A stretch of DNA of 64,000 nucleotides from Yersinia alsatica (GTDB lineage Bacteria; Pseudomonadota; Gammaproteobacteria; Enterobacterales; Enterobacteriaceae). The translations under genes were made by a program, and so were the position numbers. Every line of letters starts with the position of its first letter. Position 1 is the stretch's first letter. The notes below the pieces were generated by a model. The model saw only the letters and a program-made list of their open reading frames with translations, did not search any database and was not told the origin of the DNA. The DNA is taken from the NCBI RefSeq assembly GCF_902170305.1, contig NZ_CABHWW010000028.1, positions 124,001 to 188,000 of the forward strand. Direction: 5' to 3'. Positions 45,112 through 55,303 of this stretch are shown here, piece after piece.

Positions 45112-46341
45112 ATGACCATGTCTACACTGAAATTGGTTCGCAACCCGATGACCCTTAATGCGGCGCGAATCCTAAGTACTCGGCTATATTCTCTGACCGC
45201 ATACGCCATTGTCCTGCTATTGGGCGTGGGTACAGCGATGGCAGCCACTCCACTGCCGGCGGTGACGGTTGCGGTAGTGACCTCCGCGACACCGGATAGC
45301 GCGTTGCAATATCTCGGGCGGGTAGAAGCTATTCAGGCGGTGGATGTCACCACCCGAACAGAAGGATTTATTGCCGCCAGATTGTTTACCGAAGGACAAA
45401 TGGTTACGCAGGGGGAATTGCTGTATGAAATTGACCCCGCGTTACATCAGGCGTCAGTGACTCAGGCGCAGGCACAATTAGACAGTGCAACCGCCAGTGC
45501 CAATCATGCTCAGGTGACGCTTACCCGCTTACAGCGCTTGGGCAATAACCGCTCGGTAAGCCAGGCGGAAGTCGATGAAGCGCAGGCGCAGCGGGATATT
45601 AGCCGGGCGGCGGTGGCTCAGGCACAAGCAAACCTGCAAATTCAGCAACTGCAACTTAGTTTCACCCGCATCACCGCGCCGATAACCGGACAAATTGGTC
45701 ACAGTCGCTTTAATGTTGGCAGTCTGATTAATCCCGCCAGTGGCACACTGGTCAGTATTGTGCAGCTTGATCCGATCCGCGTGGCAATTGCAGTTAATGA
45801 GCGTGATTACATTACGGCCACCTATCAGTTGTCGGCGACGGGTTCACCAACGGCAGGTTCATCAGCAACCAATTCGGCTACCGCAGAGGGCAATGCATCG
45901 CCATTTGGACATTTCACGCCACGCATTCAACTGGCGAATGGTAAGCAATATCCGGAAAGCGGCGTTTTTGAATCTGTTGATAATCAAATCGATAAACAGA
46001 CCGGTACCGTGACTATTCGCACCCGCTTTGCTAATCCACGGCATCTATTATTACCCGGTGGGGTGGTCAATGTATCGCTGGCGGCAGAAACTGCCAAAGC
46101 GGTGACCGCCATCCCTATCGCGGCGTTACAGCAGAATAAGCAGGGCCATTTTGTGCTGGTGGTGACAGATAAGGATCAGGTTGAAGTGCGGCCGGTGACA
46201 CTGGGCGAGCAATTTGAACAACAATATGAAGTGAAGGATGGGCTGAAGGTCGGTGAGCGCGTCATTGTGTCGGGGCTGCAACATGTCCGGCCCGGAATGA
46301 CGGTCAGCGCCAGTGTTGCTACACCGCTGACTGCGAACTAA
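45112..46341 (+). CDS. RND efflux periplasmic adaptor (membrane fusion protein)
   Basis: A 409-residue HlyD/AcrA-family adaptor linking an RND pump to an outer-membrane channel. A long N-terminal hydrophobic signal (YAIVLLLGVGTAMA, cleavage near residue 45) is followed by a barrel-sandwich domain (RVEAIQAVDVTTRTEGFIAA) and a Gln/Ala-rich alpha-hairpin (about 110-180). The C-terminus has a beta-barrel segment (VVNVSLAAETAKAVTAIPI). No lipobox Cys, unlike AcrA. It starts after a GTAAGGAAC ribosome site, and the pump gene begins 12 bp later. No TolC-like gene is adjacent. Confidence 0.92.
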   Translation: MTMSTLKLVRNPMTLNAARILSTRLYSLTAYAIVLLLGVGTAMAATPLPAVTVAVVTSATPDSALQYLGRVEAIQAVDVTTRTEGFIAARLFTEGQMVTQGELLYEIDPALHQASVTQAQAQLDSATASANHAQVTLTRLQRLGNNRSVSQAEVDEAQAQRDISRAAVAQAQANLQIQQLQLSFTRITAPITGQIGHSRFNVGSLINPASGTLVSIVQLDPIRVAIAVNERDYITATYQLSATGSPTAGSSATNSATAEGNASPFGHFTPRIQLANGKQYPESGVFESVDNQIDKQTGTVTIRTRFANPRHLLLPGGVVNVSLAAETAKAVTAIPIAALQQNKQGHFVLVVTDKDQVEVRPVTLGEQFEQQYEVKDGLKVGERVIVSGLQHVRPGMTVSASVATPLTAN

Positions 46342-46353
46342 GGGGAAGGCCAG

Positions 46354-49300
46354 ATGCTGCATTTCTTTATCCGTCGTCCCAAGTTTGCCATTGTCATTGC
46401 GCTGGTGATCACCATCGTTGGCTGGGTGTCATTGCATGTTATTCCTGTGGAGCAATATCCTGATATCACGCCGCCAGTGGTCTCGGTCAGTGCGGTTTAT
46501 CCCGGTGCCAGTGCCCGTGATGTGGCGCAAGCCATCGCATCACCGCTAGAGGCACAGGTGAATGGCGTCAGTAATATGCTGTATATGGAGTCCACCAGTG
46601 GCAATAACGGCAGCTACCAGCTGAGTATTACTTTTGCCAGCGGCACAGATCCAGATATGGCCGCCGTTGAGGTGCAGAACCGTATTTCTCAGGTGAGTGC
46701 TCAACTGCCCGCTGAAGTGAATGAGAATGGTATTTCAGTACGTAAACGGGCGTCTAACTTATTGCTAGGGGTGAGTGTCTTTTCACCGAAGCAGACCCAT
46801 GATGCGCTGTTTGTCAGTAATTACACCAGCATTCAGCTGCGTGATGCTATTGCGCGTATCAATGGTGTTGGTGATGTGCAGGTCTTTGGTGCGCGCGATT
46901 ACAGTATGCGGGTGTGGCTGAATCCACAACGTATGGAGTCACTGAATGTCAGCGTGCAAGACATTGTCACTGCATTACAGCAGCAGAACGTGCAAGCCGC
47001 TGCCGGGCAGATTGGTTCATCGCCATCGACTGTCGAGCAACAACAAACCCTGACGATCAGTGGGCAGGGGCGGCTGACCGACCCGCAGCAATTCGCCAAT
47101 GTCATTATCCGCAGCAATCCACAGGGCGGGATGATTCGGCTGGGTGATGTTGCCCGCGTGGCGCTAGGGGCGCAGAACTATCAGGTTAGTGCGGCACAAA
47201 ACCAGACTGAATCTGCATTTTTAGTGGTTTATCCGGTACCCGGTGCCAATGCTTTAAATGTGGCGAATGGGGTTCGCGATGAAATGGCCCGGTTGTCGGC
47301 CTCTTTCCCACCGGATCTGGCTTATGAGATAAACTACGATTCCACTTTGCCGGTGACCGCGACACTGCATGAAATCGCCATCTCCCTGACATTGACCCTG
47401 ATTGTGGTGTTGGCAGTGGTCTATCTGTTTTTACAAAGTATGCGGGCGACTTTTATTGTCGCGCTTACCATCCCGGTGTCGCTGCTTGGTACCTTTGCCG
47501 TGCTGTATGTCTTTGGTTACTCAGCCAATACCCTCAGTTTGTTCGCCATTATTCTCGCACTGACGATCGTGGTGGACGATGCCATTGTGGTGGTGGAAAA
47601 CGTTGAGCGACTATTGTCGAATGATCCAGACCTAACACCCGCACAAGCCACCAAGCAGGCGATGAGCCAGATTGCCGGGCCTATTATTGCCACTACATTG
47701 GTGTTGATGGCGGTATTTGTGCCGATCGCCATTTTGCCGGGCATTGTGGGCGAGCTGTATCGGCAATTTGCCGTCACACTGTCGGCGGCGGTCATTTTAT
47801 CCAGTATCAATGCGCTGACCCTGAGTCCGGCGCTGTGTGCGGTGTTGCTTAAACGGCGCACTTTATCCAATAGCGGTGTATTTGGTGGTATCAACCGTGG
47901 TTTAGACCGCGCGCGTGATGGATATGTCGGATTAACCAGCCGGATTAGCAGCCGCGCGGTGTTTAGCATTGCGGCGCTATTGCTGGTGGGGCTGGCAACC
48001 TGGTGGGGTTATACCCGCCTGCCGACCTCATTTTTGCCAGAGGAAGATCAGGGTTATTTCTTTGTCAGTTTACAACTGCCGGATGGCGCTTCTCTGAATC
48101 GTACTCAGACAGTTATGGACCAGATGTACCAACAGGTGACGGCCAATGATGCCGTTGAGGACGTGATAAAAATCACTGGCTTCAGTTTGCTCAGTGGCAA
48201 TAACTCACCCAATGCCGGTTTTGCCATTGTGATGCTCAAACCTTGGGGACAGCGCCCTCATATTGATCGGGTGCTGGCCAGCATCCAAGCCAATTTGGCG
48301 ACTATTCCCTCGGCGATGATTATGGCGGTCAACCCACCGGCGATTGCTGGTTTGGGGAGTGCTTCCGGTTTTGATTTGCGCATTCAGGCCCTGTTGGGGC
48401 AATCACCGCAGGAATTGGCGCAGGTCAGTCAGGGGATTATTTTTGCCGCTAATCAGGACCCTAAACTCAGCCGGGTATTTACCACTTTCAGTGCCTCAGT
48501 ACCTGAAGTTAATCTGAGTATTGACCGGGATCGCGCCGCCTTGTTACAGGTGCCGGTCAGTCGTATTTTCCAGACCTTGCAAACTTCACTCGGCGGGATG
48601 AATGCCGGTGATTTCACCTTGAATAACCGTATGTTCCGGGTGCAATTGCAGAATGATATGGACTTCCGTCAACGCACTGCGCAGATAAATAGTCTGAATG
48701 TACGTAGCGATAATGGAGCATTGGTCAGCTTGGCGAACCTTGTCACATTAACGCCGTCGGTTGGCGCTCCCTTTATCAGTAATTTCAATCAGTTCCCTTC
48801 CGTTGCCATTAGTGGCTCTGCCGCTGATGGGGCCAGTTCTGGTCAGGCCATGGCGGCGATGGAGACGCTATTGGCGCAGAATTTACCGCAAGGTTACAGC
48901 TATAGCTGGAGTGGGATGTCATGGCAGGAGCAGCAAACCGGCGGGCAGGTAGTGTTTATTTATCTGGCGGCACTGGTATTTGCCTATCTGTTTTTGGTGG
49001 CCCAGTATGAAAGCTGGAGCATCCCGCTGGTGGTGATTCTTTCGGTGGTATTTGCCGTGGGCGGTGCAGTTGCCGGGCTATCAGCCATGGGCTTTGCCAA
49101 CGACGTTTACGCGCAAATCGGCTTGGTGTTGCTGATAGGGCTGGCGGCCAAAAATGCGATATTAATTGTCGAGTTTTCCAAAGCCCGACGTGAAGAGGGG
49201 GCCAGCATTGCGCAAGCGGCCCAAGATGGGGCCAAGCAGCGTTTTCGCGCAGTCATGATGACGGCGATTTCATTTATTCTCGGCGTGATGCCGCTGGTCT

Positions 49301-49479
49301 TTGCCAGTGGTGCCGGGGCGATGAGCCGCCAGATAATTGGTATCACGGTATTTGGTGGCATGCTAATGGCCACCGCCGTGGGGATTTTGTTTATTCCAGC
49401 GCTCTATTTGCATGTTCAGCGATTGCGGGAATGGACAAAAACGCGAAAATCACCTGCGGATGAAGAGTCGCAAGAGTAA
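46354..49479 (+). CDS. RND multidrug efflux transporter (HAE-1 family)
   Basis: A 1041-residue inner-membrane proton-driven efflux pump. It has the typical RND layout: helix 1, a large periplasmic loop (to about 335), six helices, a second large loop (about 555-870), and the last helices. The proton-relay Asp pair in TM4 is present at Asp408-Asp409 ([19 protein letters not shown]). Other signatures: [20 protein letters not shown] and [20 protein letters not shown]. It is 12 bp downstream of its adaptor. Substrate range cannot be read from sequence; local regulation may involve the divergent LysR. Confidence 0.94.
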   Translation: MLHFFIRRPKFAIVIALVITIVGWVSLHVIPVEQYPDITPPVVSVSAVYPGASARDVAQAIASPLEAQVNGVSNMLYMESTSGNNGSYQLSITFASGTDPDMAAVEVQNRISQVSAQLPAEVNENGISVRKRASNLLLGVSVFSPKQTHDALFVSNYTSIQLRDAIARINGVGDVQVFGARDYSMRVWLNPQRMESLNVSVQDIVTALQQQNVQAAAGQIGSSPSTVEQQQTLTISGQGRLTDPQQFANVIIRSNPQGGMIRLGDVARVALGAQNYQVSAAQNQTESAFLVVYPVPGANALNVANGVRDEMARLSASFPPDLAYEINYDSTLPVTATLHEIAISLTLTLIVVLAVVYLFLQSMRATFIVALTIPVSLLGTFAVLYVFGYSANTLSLFAIILALTIVVDDAIVVVENVERLLSNDPDLTPAQATKQAMSQIAGPIIATTLVLMAVFVPIAILPGIVGELYRQFAVTLSAAVILSSINALTLSPALCAVLLKRRTLSNSGVFGGINRGLDRARDGYVGLTSRISSRAVFSIAALLLVGLATWWGYTRLPTSFLPEEDQGYFFVSLQLPDGASLNRTQTVMDQMYQQVTANDAVEDVIKITGFSLLSGNNSPNAGFAIVMLKPWGQRPHIDRVLASIQANLATIPSAMIMAVNPPAIAGLGSASGFDLRIQALLGQSPQELAQVSQGIIFAANQDPKLSRVFTTFSASVPEVNLSIDRDRAALLQVPVSRIFQTLQTSLGGMNAGDFTLNNRMFRVQLQNDMDFRQRTAQINSLNVRSDNGALVSLANLVTLTPSVGAPFISNFNQFPSVAISGSAADGASSGQAMAAMETLLAQNLPQGYSYSWSGMSWQEQQTGGQVVFIYLAALVFAYLFLVAQYESWSIPLVVILSVVFAVGGAVAGLSAMGFANDVYAQIGLVLLIGLAAKNAILIVEFSKARREEGASIAQAAQDGAKQRFRAVMMTAISFILGVMPLVFASGAGAMSRQIIGITVFGGMLMATAVGILFIPALYLHVQRLREWTKTRKSPADEESQE

Positions 49480-49495
49480 ACATCGGCTGACTTAT

Positions 49496-49520
49496 CTGTC
49501 ACCTCGCCATGGGGTGACAG
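49496..49520. promoter_or_regulatory. 8-bp dyad upstream of eat (possible activator site or 3' hairpin)
   Basis: CTGTCACC (49496-49503) and GGTGACAG (49513-49520) are perfect inverted arms with a 9-bp spacer, 16 bp after the RND stop and about 130 bp before a sigma-54-like promoter. No T-tract follows, so it is a poor terminator; position and TGTCACC-N9-GGTGACA symmetry fit an enhancer-binding-protein site. Two direct repeats AAAGTGCGnGnAnTC (49552-49566 and 49606-49620), 54 bp apart, lie between it and the promoter. Confidence 0.5.
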
Positions 49521-49646
49521 TGCTGCTGCATCTTCGTGCATTTGCCTCTAAAAAGTGCGCGCAATCTGTGCTTTTCCCTCACTCCGGTACCGTTTTTCAT
49601 TACATAAAGTGCGGGTATTCCTGCTAATTAGCGGGTGCCTGTAATG

Positions 49647-49662
49647 TGGTACAAACCTTGCT
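49647..49662 (+). promoter_or_regulatory. Sigma-54-like promoter of eat-eutBC
   Basis: TGGTACAAACCTTGCT matches TGGCAC-N5-TTGCW with a single change (C to T after GG); GG (49648-49649) and GC (49660-49661) are exactly 10 bp apart. The predicted start near 49673 gives a 35-nt leader to the permease ATG. Ethanolamine catabolism in pseudomonads is RpoN-dependent through EatR; no such activator is encoded here. Confidence 0.72.
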
Positions 49663-49707
49663 TGAGCCGTAGACCGTACTATTACTGGCAAATGGCAGGG
49701 ATAAGGT

Positions 49708-51093
49708 ATGTCACAGGCGAAACAGGCTCCGGAGTTAAAACGTACATTAGGTAGTTTTCAGTTATGGGGTATTGCTGTCGGGTTGGTGATTTCCGGCGAG
49801 TATTTTGGCTGGAGTTATGGCTGGGCGCAGGCGGGAACGCTGGGGTTCCTGTTTACCGCGTTGGGCGTGGCGGCCATGTATACGGCGTTTATTTTTAGCT
49901 TTACCGAGTTAACCACTTCCATTCCTCATGCCGGGGGGCCATTTGCTTATGCCCACCGCGCTTTTGGCCCTACCGGCGGCTTTATTGCCGGCCTCGCAAC
50001 ATTAATCGAGTTTGTCTTTGCACCACCGGCAATTGCGATGGCAATTGGCGCCTATATTAATGTGCAGTTTCCGGCAATTGACCCTAAATGGGTCGCTGTT
50101 GGGGCTTATCTGGTATTTATGTCACTGAATATTCTGGGTGTCAGCATCGCGGCAACATTTGAATTATTAGTGACGGTACTGGCGATTTTTGAATTGTTGG
50201 TCTTTATGGGCGTGGTGGCTCCCGGTTTTGAGGCCAGCAACTTTGTTAAAGGTGGCTGGGCGGGGGCAGATACTTTCAGTCTGAGTTCAATGTCAGGTAT
50301 TTTTGCCGCTATCCCTTTTGCTATTTGGTTCTTTCTGGCCATTGAAGGGGCTTCGATGGCGGCTGAAGAAGCCAAAGATCCGCAACGAACCATTCCGCGC
50401 GCCTTTATCTGCGGCATTCTGACCTTAGTGGTGCTGGCGCTCGGTGTGATGGTGTTTGCCGGTGGAGTCGGTGACTGGACGAAGCTCTCCAATATTAATG
50501 ACCCACTGCCACAGGCCATGAAAATTATTGTCGGCAGTGACAGTGGCTGGTTGCATATGTTGGTCTGGCTGGGGTTATTCGGCCTGATTGCTTCTTTCCA
50601 TGGCATTATTATGGGCTATTCGCGCCAGATTTTTGCTCTGGCCCGTGCCGGGTATCTACCGAAACCCTTGGCGAAAGTTAATCGGCGTTTCCGTACTCCG
50701 CATCTGGCGATTCTGGCCGGTGGTGTGGTGGGGATTGCCGCCATTTTCTCTGACTCGCTTATCGTGATTGGCGGTATGCCACTGACGGCAAATATCGTCA
50801 CTATGTCAGTGTTTGGTGCCATCGTGATGTATATCACCTCGATGTTGTCGCTATTTAAACTCAGGCAAACTGAGCCACGATTGACTCGCCCGTTCTCGGC
50901 GCCTCTCTATCCCTTTGCTCCCGCACTGGCATTGATTCTTGCGGTGGTCTGTTTGGTGGCAATGATCTATTACAACCCGCTATTGGCGCTGATATTCGCT
51001 GGAATGATGTTGGTCGGTTATATTTACTTCCGTCTGACCCATCGTTCGCGCGCAGCCGCTGCATTCGATCCACAGCTTAGTGGTGCCGAATGA
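49708..51093 (+). CDS. eat: Ethanolamine permease (Eat family)
   Basis: A 461-residue APC-superfamily transporter with about twelve hydrophobic helices, matching the ethanolamine permease subfamily: GVAVGLVISGEYFGW-like start (here GIAVGLVISGEYFGWSYGWA), SIPHAGGPFAYAHRAFGPTG, and IEGASMAAEEAKDPQRTIPR. The two downstream genes are ethanolamine ammonia-lyase subunits, which fixes the likely substrate. The start has AGGGATAAGG upstream. Confidence 0.92.
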   Translation: MSQAKQAPELKRTLGSFQLWGIAVGLVISGEYFGWSYGWAQAGTLGFLFTALGVAAMYTAFIFSFTELTTSIPHAGGPFAYAHRAFGPTGGFIAGLATLIEFVFAPPAIAMAIGAYINVQFPAIDPKWVAVGAYLVFMSLNILGVSIAATFELLVTVLAIFELLVFMGVVAPGFEASNFVKGGWAGADTFSLSSMSGIFAAIPFAIWFFLAIEGASMAAEEAKDPQRTIPRAFICGILTLVVLALGVMVFAGGVGDWTKLSNINDPLPQAMKIIVGSDSGWLHMLVWLGLFGLIASFHGIIMGYSRQIFALARAGYLPKPLAKVNRRFRTPHLAILAGGVVGIAAIFSDSLIVIGGMPLTANIVTMSVFGAIVMYITSMLSLFKLRQTEPRLTRPFSAPLYPFAPALALILAVVCLVAMIYYNPLLALIFAGMMLVGYIYFRLTHRSRAAAAFDPQLSGAE

Positions 51094-51119
51094 CATGGCG
51101 AGAGTGACCTCATTATATT

Positions 51120-51139
51120 CAGGCTGCTTCGGCGGCCTG
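51120..51139 (+). other. Stable UUCG-capped hairpin between eat and eutB
   Basis: CAGGCTGC (51120-51127) and GCGGCCTG (51132-51139) pair over 8 bp with a TTCG loop. No T-tract follows. It may slow exonucleases, balance permease against enzyme expression, or partly terminate. It ends 19 bp before the eutB ATG. Confidence 0.55.
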
Positions 51140-51158
51140 CTGAACTAAGGGACGCGTT

Positions 51159-52550
51159 ATGTACCAGACAACATTGAGCCATCGTCGCTATCACTTCAGT
51201 GATTTACGCGATTTAATGGCGAAAGCTTCCCCCGCGCGCTCGGGGGATTATCTGGCAGGTGTTGCAGCAGATAGCGCTGAAGAGCGCATGGCGGCTCGCA
51301 TGGCACTGGCCGATTTGCCGTTAAAAACCTTTTTACAGCAAATGCTAATCCCCTATGAGCAGGATGAAGTCACTCGACTGATTATTGACACGCACTCCCC
51401 ACTGGCTTTTTCCCCCATAGCGCACCTGACGGTTGGTGACTTTCGTGATTGGCTGCTCAGCGAGCAAACAGACACAGTGATACTGGCGCAAGTGAGTGCG
51501 GGTATCACCCCGGAAATGGCGGCGGCGGTGAGTAAAATCATGCGCAATCAGGATTTGATTCTGGTGGCGAAGAAATGCAGTGTGATTACCCGATTTCGCA
51601 ACACGATTGGCCTTCCTGGTCATTTAAGTGTGCGGTTGCAACCTAATCATCCCACCGACAGTTTGCAGGGGATTGCGGCCAGTATGCTTGATGGGCTGCT
51701 GTATGGCAGCGGCGATGCGGTGATTGGCATCAATCCGGCCAGTGACAGTTTGCCGCTGTTGGAAAAGCTAAATTACATGCTGGACGATGTCATCAGCCGC
51801 TTTGAGATCCCAACCCAATCTTGCGTACTGACCCATATTACTAACACCCTTAAATTGATTGAACGTGGTGCGCCGGTTGATCTGGTCTTTCAATCTATTG
51901 CGGGCAGCGAAGCCGCTAATGCCGGTTTTGGCATCAATCTCGCCTTAATTGAAGAAGCACAACTTGCGGCTCTGAGCCTTAAACGTGGCACGGTGGGCAA
52001 CAATGTGATGTATTTCGAAACTGGGCAAGGCAGCTGTCTTTCAGGTAATGCCCATTTTGGTGTGGATCAGCAAACCTGTGAAGCCCGAGCCTATGCCATT
52101 GCGCGCCGGTTTTCTCCATTATTGACCAATACCGTGGTCGGTTTTATCGGGCCGGAATATCTCTATGATGGCAAACAGATTATCCGTGCCGGTTTAGAAG
52201 ACCATTTTTGCGGCAAACTGCTGGGTGTTCCGCTAGGTTGTGATGTCTGCTACACCAATCACGCCGAAGCGGATCAGGATGACATGGATACCTTACTGAC
52301 CTTGCTAGGAACGGCCGGATTAACCTTTATGATGGGCATCCCGGGTGCCGATGATATTATGCTGAATTATCAAAGCACATCGTTTCATGATGCTTTGTAT
52401 ATTCGCCAACTGCTCGGCTTGAAACATGCCCCTGAGTTTGGCCTGTGGCTGGAGAAAATGAATATTATGGATGCCAGTGGGCGCTTACGTGATACCGCGA
52501 TGAATCATCCATTACTGGCTCAGTTACCGCAGTTGGAGGTCTCTCGATGA
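51159..52550 (+). CDS. eutB: Ethanolamine ammonia-lyase large subunit EutB
   Basis: Catalytic barrel of adenosylcobalamin-dependent ethanolamine ammonia-lyase, giving acetaldehyde and ammonia; 463 residues (E. coli 453). Family blocks: YHFSDLRDLMAKASPARSGD, AHLTVGDFRDWLL, GLLYGSGDAVIGINPASDS, GTVGNNVMYFETGQGSCLSG and a C-terminal GIPGADDIMLNYQSTSFHDA. It overlaps eutC by 4 bp (ATGA). It is not part of a microcompartment operon: no shell, eutA or aldehyde dehydrogenase gene is nearby. Confidence 0.96.
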   Translation: MYQTTLSHRRYHFSDLRDLMAKASPARSGDYLAGVAADSAEERMAARMALADLPLKTFLQQMLIPYEQDEVTRLIIDTHSPLAFSPIAHLTVGDFRDWLLSEQTDTVILAQVSAGITPEMAAAVSKIMRNQDLILVAKKCSVITRFRNTIGLPGHLSVRLQPNHPTDSLQGIAASMLDGLLYGSGDAVIGINPASDSLPLLEKLNYMLDDVISRFEIPTQSCVLTHITNTLKLIERGAPVDLVFQSIAGSEAANAGFGINLALIEEAQLAALSLKRGTVGNNVMYFETGQGSCLSGNAHFGVDQQTCEARAYAIARRFSPLLTNTVVGFIGPEYLYDGKQIIRAGLEDHFCGKLLGVPLGCDVCYTNHAEADQDDMDTLLTLLGTAGLTFMMGIPGADDIMLNYQSTSFHDALYIRQLLGLKHAPEFGLWLEKMNIMDASGRLRDTAMNHPLLAQLPQLEVSR

Positions 52551-53362
52551 GTGCTGATAATGACCTGTTGCATCCTAATCCGTGGCAGGCCTTACGCCAG
52601 TTTACCGCGGCCCGTATTGCCCTTGGCCGTACAGGGGCAAGTTTACCGACCCACGAGTTACTAAAATTTGGTTTAGCTCATGCACAAGCACGCGACGCGG
52701 TACATCAGCCCTTTATCAGTGAAGATCTTGCCAGTCAGTTGGCTGATTTAGGATTAACCTCCATCACGGTGAACAGTGCTGCGCCGGAGCGTTCCACTTA
52801 TTTACGCCGCCCGGATCTGGGGCGGAAATTGTCGCCACAAAGTCGTGAGCAACTGTGCGCATGGCCTGATAAGCAAGCCGATGTTTTGTTGGTGATTGGC
52901 GATGGCTTATCGTCCAAAGCGGTACATCGTCAGGCAATCCCTCTGGTCGCGGCCCTACTGCCATATTTACAGACATTAGGTTTATCACTCGCTCCGGTGG
53001 TATTGGCTCACCAGTCCAGAGTGGCGTTGGGTGATGATGCGGGGGAATGCTTGCAGGCCAAGGCGGTGGTCATTTTGATTGGTGAAAGGCCGGGGCTCTC
53101 TTCTCCAGATAGTTTAGGGATTTATATGACTTGGGGGCCGAATACCCAGCGCCTGGAGTCTGAGCGCAACTGTATTTCCAATATCCGACCAGAAGGGCTG
53201 GATTATCCTCAGGCGGCTTTTAAGCTGGCATGGCTGTTAGAGCAATCTTTCCAGCGCCGTTTATCCGGGGTGCAGCTTAAGGATGAGAGTGATAACCCAG
53301 CATTACACGGGTGTGTAAGCCCCACTTATGTTACTGAAACCGACAGTAGCATGTCGCGCTGA
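52547..53362 (+). CDS. eutC: Ethanolamine ammonia-lyase small subunit EutC
   Basis: Small subunit, 271 residues, contributing to the cobalamin-binding face. Conserved blocks: ARIALGRTGASLPTHELLKF, LVIGDGLSSKAVHRQAIPL, IGERPGLSSPDSLGIYMTWG and the CISNIRPEGLDYPQAAFKLA segment. Translation is coupled to eutB. The N-terminal extension used to target EutC to microcompartments looks short, consistent with a free cytosolic enzyme. The gap to proP (243 bp) shows no clear terminator. Confidence 0.95.
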   Translation: MSADNDLLHPNPWQALRQFTAARIALGRTGASLPTHELLKFGLAHAQARDAVHQPFISEDLASQLADLGLTSITVNSAAPERSTYLRRPDLGRKLSPQSREQLCAWPDKQADVLLVIGDGLSSKAVHRQAIPLVAALLPYLQTLGLSLAPVVLAHQSRVALGDDAGECLQAKAVVILIGERPGLSSPDSLGIYMTWGPNTQRLESERNCISNIRPEGLDYPQAAFKLAWLLEQSFQRRLSGVQLKDESDNPALHGCVSPTYVTETDSSMSR

Positions 53363-53605
53363 TTTCCCTTATATAAATGGCGGTTAAAACTCCTGTTGCC
53401 AGCCTTTTGCTGCTATCAAACATGCATTTTTGATAATATTACGTTAATCTATCTAATGATTGCAGGCTGAGCCATCCTACAAATCCCTCGTTTTACAACT
53501 ATTCTTATAAATATCTCACGAAATTTTAATTTCTAACGGTATTGCTGCGCGTCATCATTTTCATGCTTTATGCAGTGGAGCTATTAAGAACATAAGGAAG
53601 AAAAA

Positions 53606-55108
53606 ATGGGACTACGAAGAAAAAACGTTAAACCTATGCAAATCAATGACATTACGATAATTGATGATACTAAACTGAAGAAGGCTATTACCGCTGCGGC
53701 GCTAGGCAACGCCATGGAGTGGTTCGACTTTGGGGTGTATGGTTTTGTCGCATTTGCACTGGGCCAGGTATTTTTCCCCGGTGCCGATCCCGGTATTCAG
53801 ATGATCGCTGCATTGGCGACCTTTTCCGTTCCTTTTCTGGTTCGGCCTCTGGGTGGCTTATTCTTTGGGGCACTGGGTGATAAATATGGACGACAGAAAG
53901 TCCTATCCGTCACCATTATTATTATGTCGGTCAGTACCTTCTGTATTGGCTTGATCCCTTCTTATGCCTCGATTGGTATTTGGGCACCTATCTTACTGTT
54001 ATTGGCAAAATTGGCGCAGGGCTTCTCTGTCGGGGGCGAATATACTGGTGCGGCAATTTTTGTTGCTGAGTATTCACCGGATAGAAAACGTGGCTTCCTT
54101 GGCAGTTGGCTGGATTTTGGCTCCATTGCCGGTTTTGTGCTTGGTGCTGGGGTGGTGGTACTGATTTCCAGTATTGTGGGCGAGGCCAGCTTCCTTGAGT
54201 GGGGGTGGCGTATTCCGTTCTTTGTTGCTGCTCCATTGGGCCTAATCGGGATTTATCTGCGTCATGCGCTTGAAGAAACCCCCACTTTTCAACAGCATGT
54301 GGACAAGATGGACAGTGATTCGCGCCATAGCATTGCCCAGCCGCCTAAGGTCTCTTTCCGCGAAATTTTAACCAAACAGTGGAAGAACCTGACTATCTGT
54401 GTCGGCATGGTGATTGCCACTAATGTCACTTATTACATGCTGCTGACTTACATGCCAAGCTATCTGTCACATAGCCTGCATTATTCTGAAGATCACGGTG
54501 TATTAATCATTATTGCCATCATGCTGGGTATGTTATTTGTCCAGCCAGTGATGGGGTTAATGAGCGACAGATTTGGCCGTAAACCTTTTGTTATTTGCGG
54601 CAGTATCGGCTTGTTTATTCTCGCCATTCCTAGCTTTATTCTGATTAACAGCGGCATTATTGGTTTGATATTTTGTGGTTTATTGATCCTGGCGATTTTA
54701 CTTAACTGCTTTACCGGTGTGGCGGCGTCGATATTACCGGCGATGTTCCCAACTCATATTCGCTACAGTGCGCTAGCCATTGCTTTTAATATCTCGGTGC
54801 TGATCGCCGGCCTGACACCGACAGCGGCGGCATGGCTGGTAGAAACCACTCAAAATCTGTTTATGCCCGCTTATTACTTGATGGTCGTGGCAGTGATTGG
54901 CCTAGTGACGGGCGTATTTATGAAAGAAACGGCCAATAAGCCACTGAAAGGGGCGACGCCTGCGGCTTCAGACCGGGCAGAAGCCAAAGAGATATTGCAG
55001 GAGCACCATGACAATATTGAACAGAATATTGAGGATATCGATCAGCAAATTGCCGAGCTTGAGAAAAAGAGAAAGAACTTGATTGCACAGCACCCTGATA
55101 TTAATTAA
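53606..55108 (+). CDS. proP: Osmoprotectant/proton symporter ProP
   Basis: A 500-residue MFS transporter of proline, glycine betaine and ectoine, aligned end to end with E. coli ProP (also 500). Blocks: AITAAALGNAMEWFDFGVYG, LGDKYGRQKVL, EYSPDRKRGFLGSWLDFGSI, NVTYYMLLTYMPSYL. The last 40 residues form the ProP C-terminal coiled coil (NIEQNIEDIDQQIAELEKKR) that sets the osmotic activation threshold. An AAGGAAG site precedes the ATG. A terminator lies about 100 bp downstream. Confidence 0.96.
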   Translation: MGLRRKNVKPMQINDITIIDDTKLKKAITAAALGNAMEWFDFGVYGFVAFALGQVFFPGADPGIQMIAALATFSVPFLVRPLGGLFFGALGDKYGRQKVLSVTIIIMSVSTFCIGLIPSYASIGIWAPILLLLAKLAQGFSVGGEYTGAAIFVAEYSPDRKRGFLGSWLDFGSIAGFVLGAGVVVLISSIVGEASFLEWGWRIPFFVAAPLGLIGIYLRHALEETPTFQQHVDKMDSDSRHSIAQPPKVSFREILTKQWKNLTICVGMVIATNVTYYMLLTYMPSYLSHSLHYSEDHGVLIIIAIMLGMLFVQPVMGLMSDRFGRKPFVICGSIGLFILAIPSFILINSGIIGLIFCGLLILAILLNCFTGVAASILPAMFPTHIRYSALAIAFNISVLIAGLTPTAAAWLVETTQNLFMPAYYLMVVAVIGLVTGVFMKETANKPLKGATPAASDRAEAKEILQEHHDNIEQNIEDIDQQIAELEKKRKNLIAQHPDIN

Positions 55109-55204
55109 GGCGTACTGTGGGCCATATCACGGTTTCGATTTGATTTAGATCAAGAAAAACCAAATATATACAATGGTTTACCTTTCTATTCAAATCTCTC
55201 TTTG

Positions 55205-55227
55205 ACCCTCCCCTACGGGGAGGGTTT
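55205..55227 (+). terminator. Terminator downstream of proP
   Basis: ACCCTCCCC (55205-55213) pairs with GGGGAGGGT (55217-55225), 9 bp with a 3-nt TAC loop, followed by TT-ACATTT. The T-tract is short. Confidence 0.75.
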
Positions 55228-55303
55228 ACATTTATCCTTCTCATTGGCATTGCTGCCAACTGGCCACCCAATGACGTTGGGTAAAAATTTTTGACAGGAA
55301 ACC

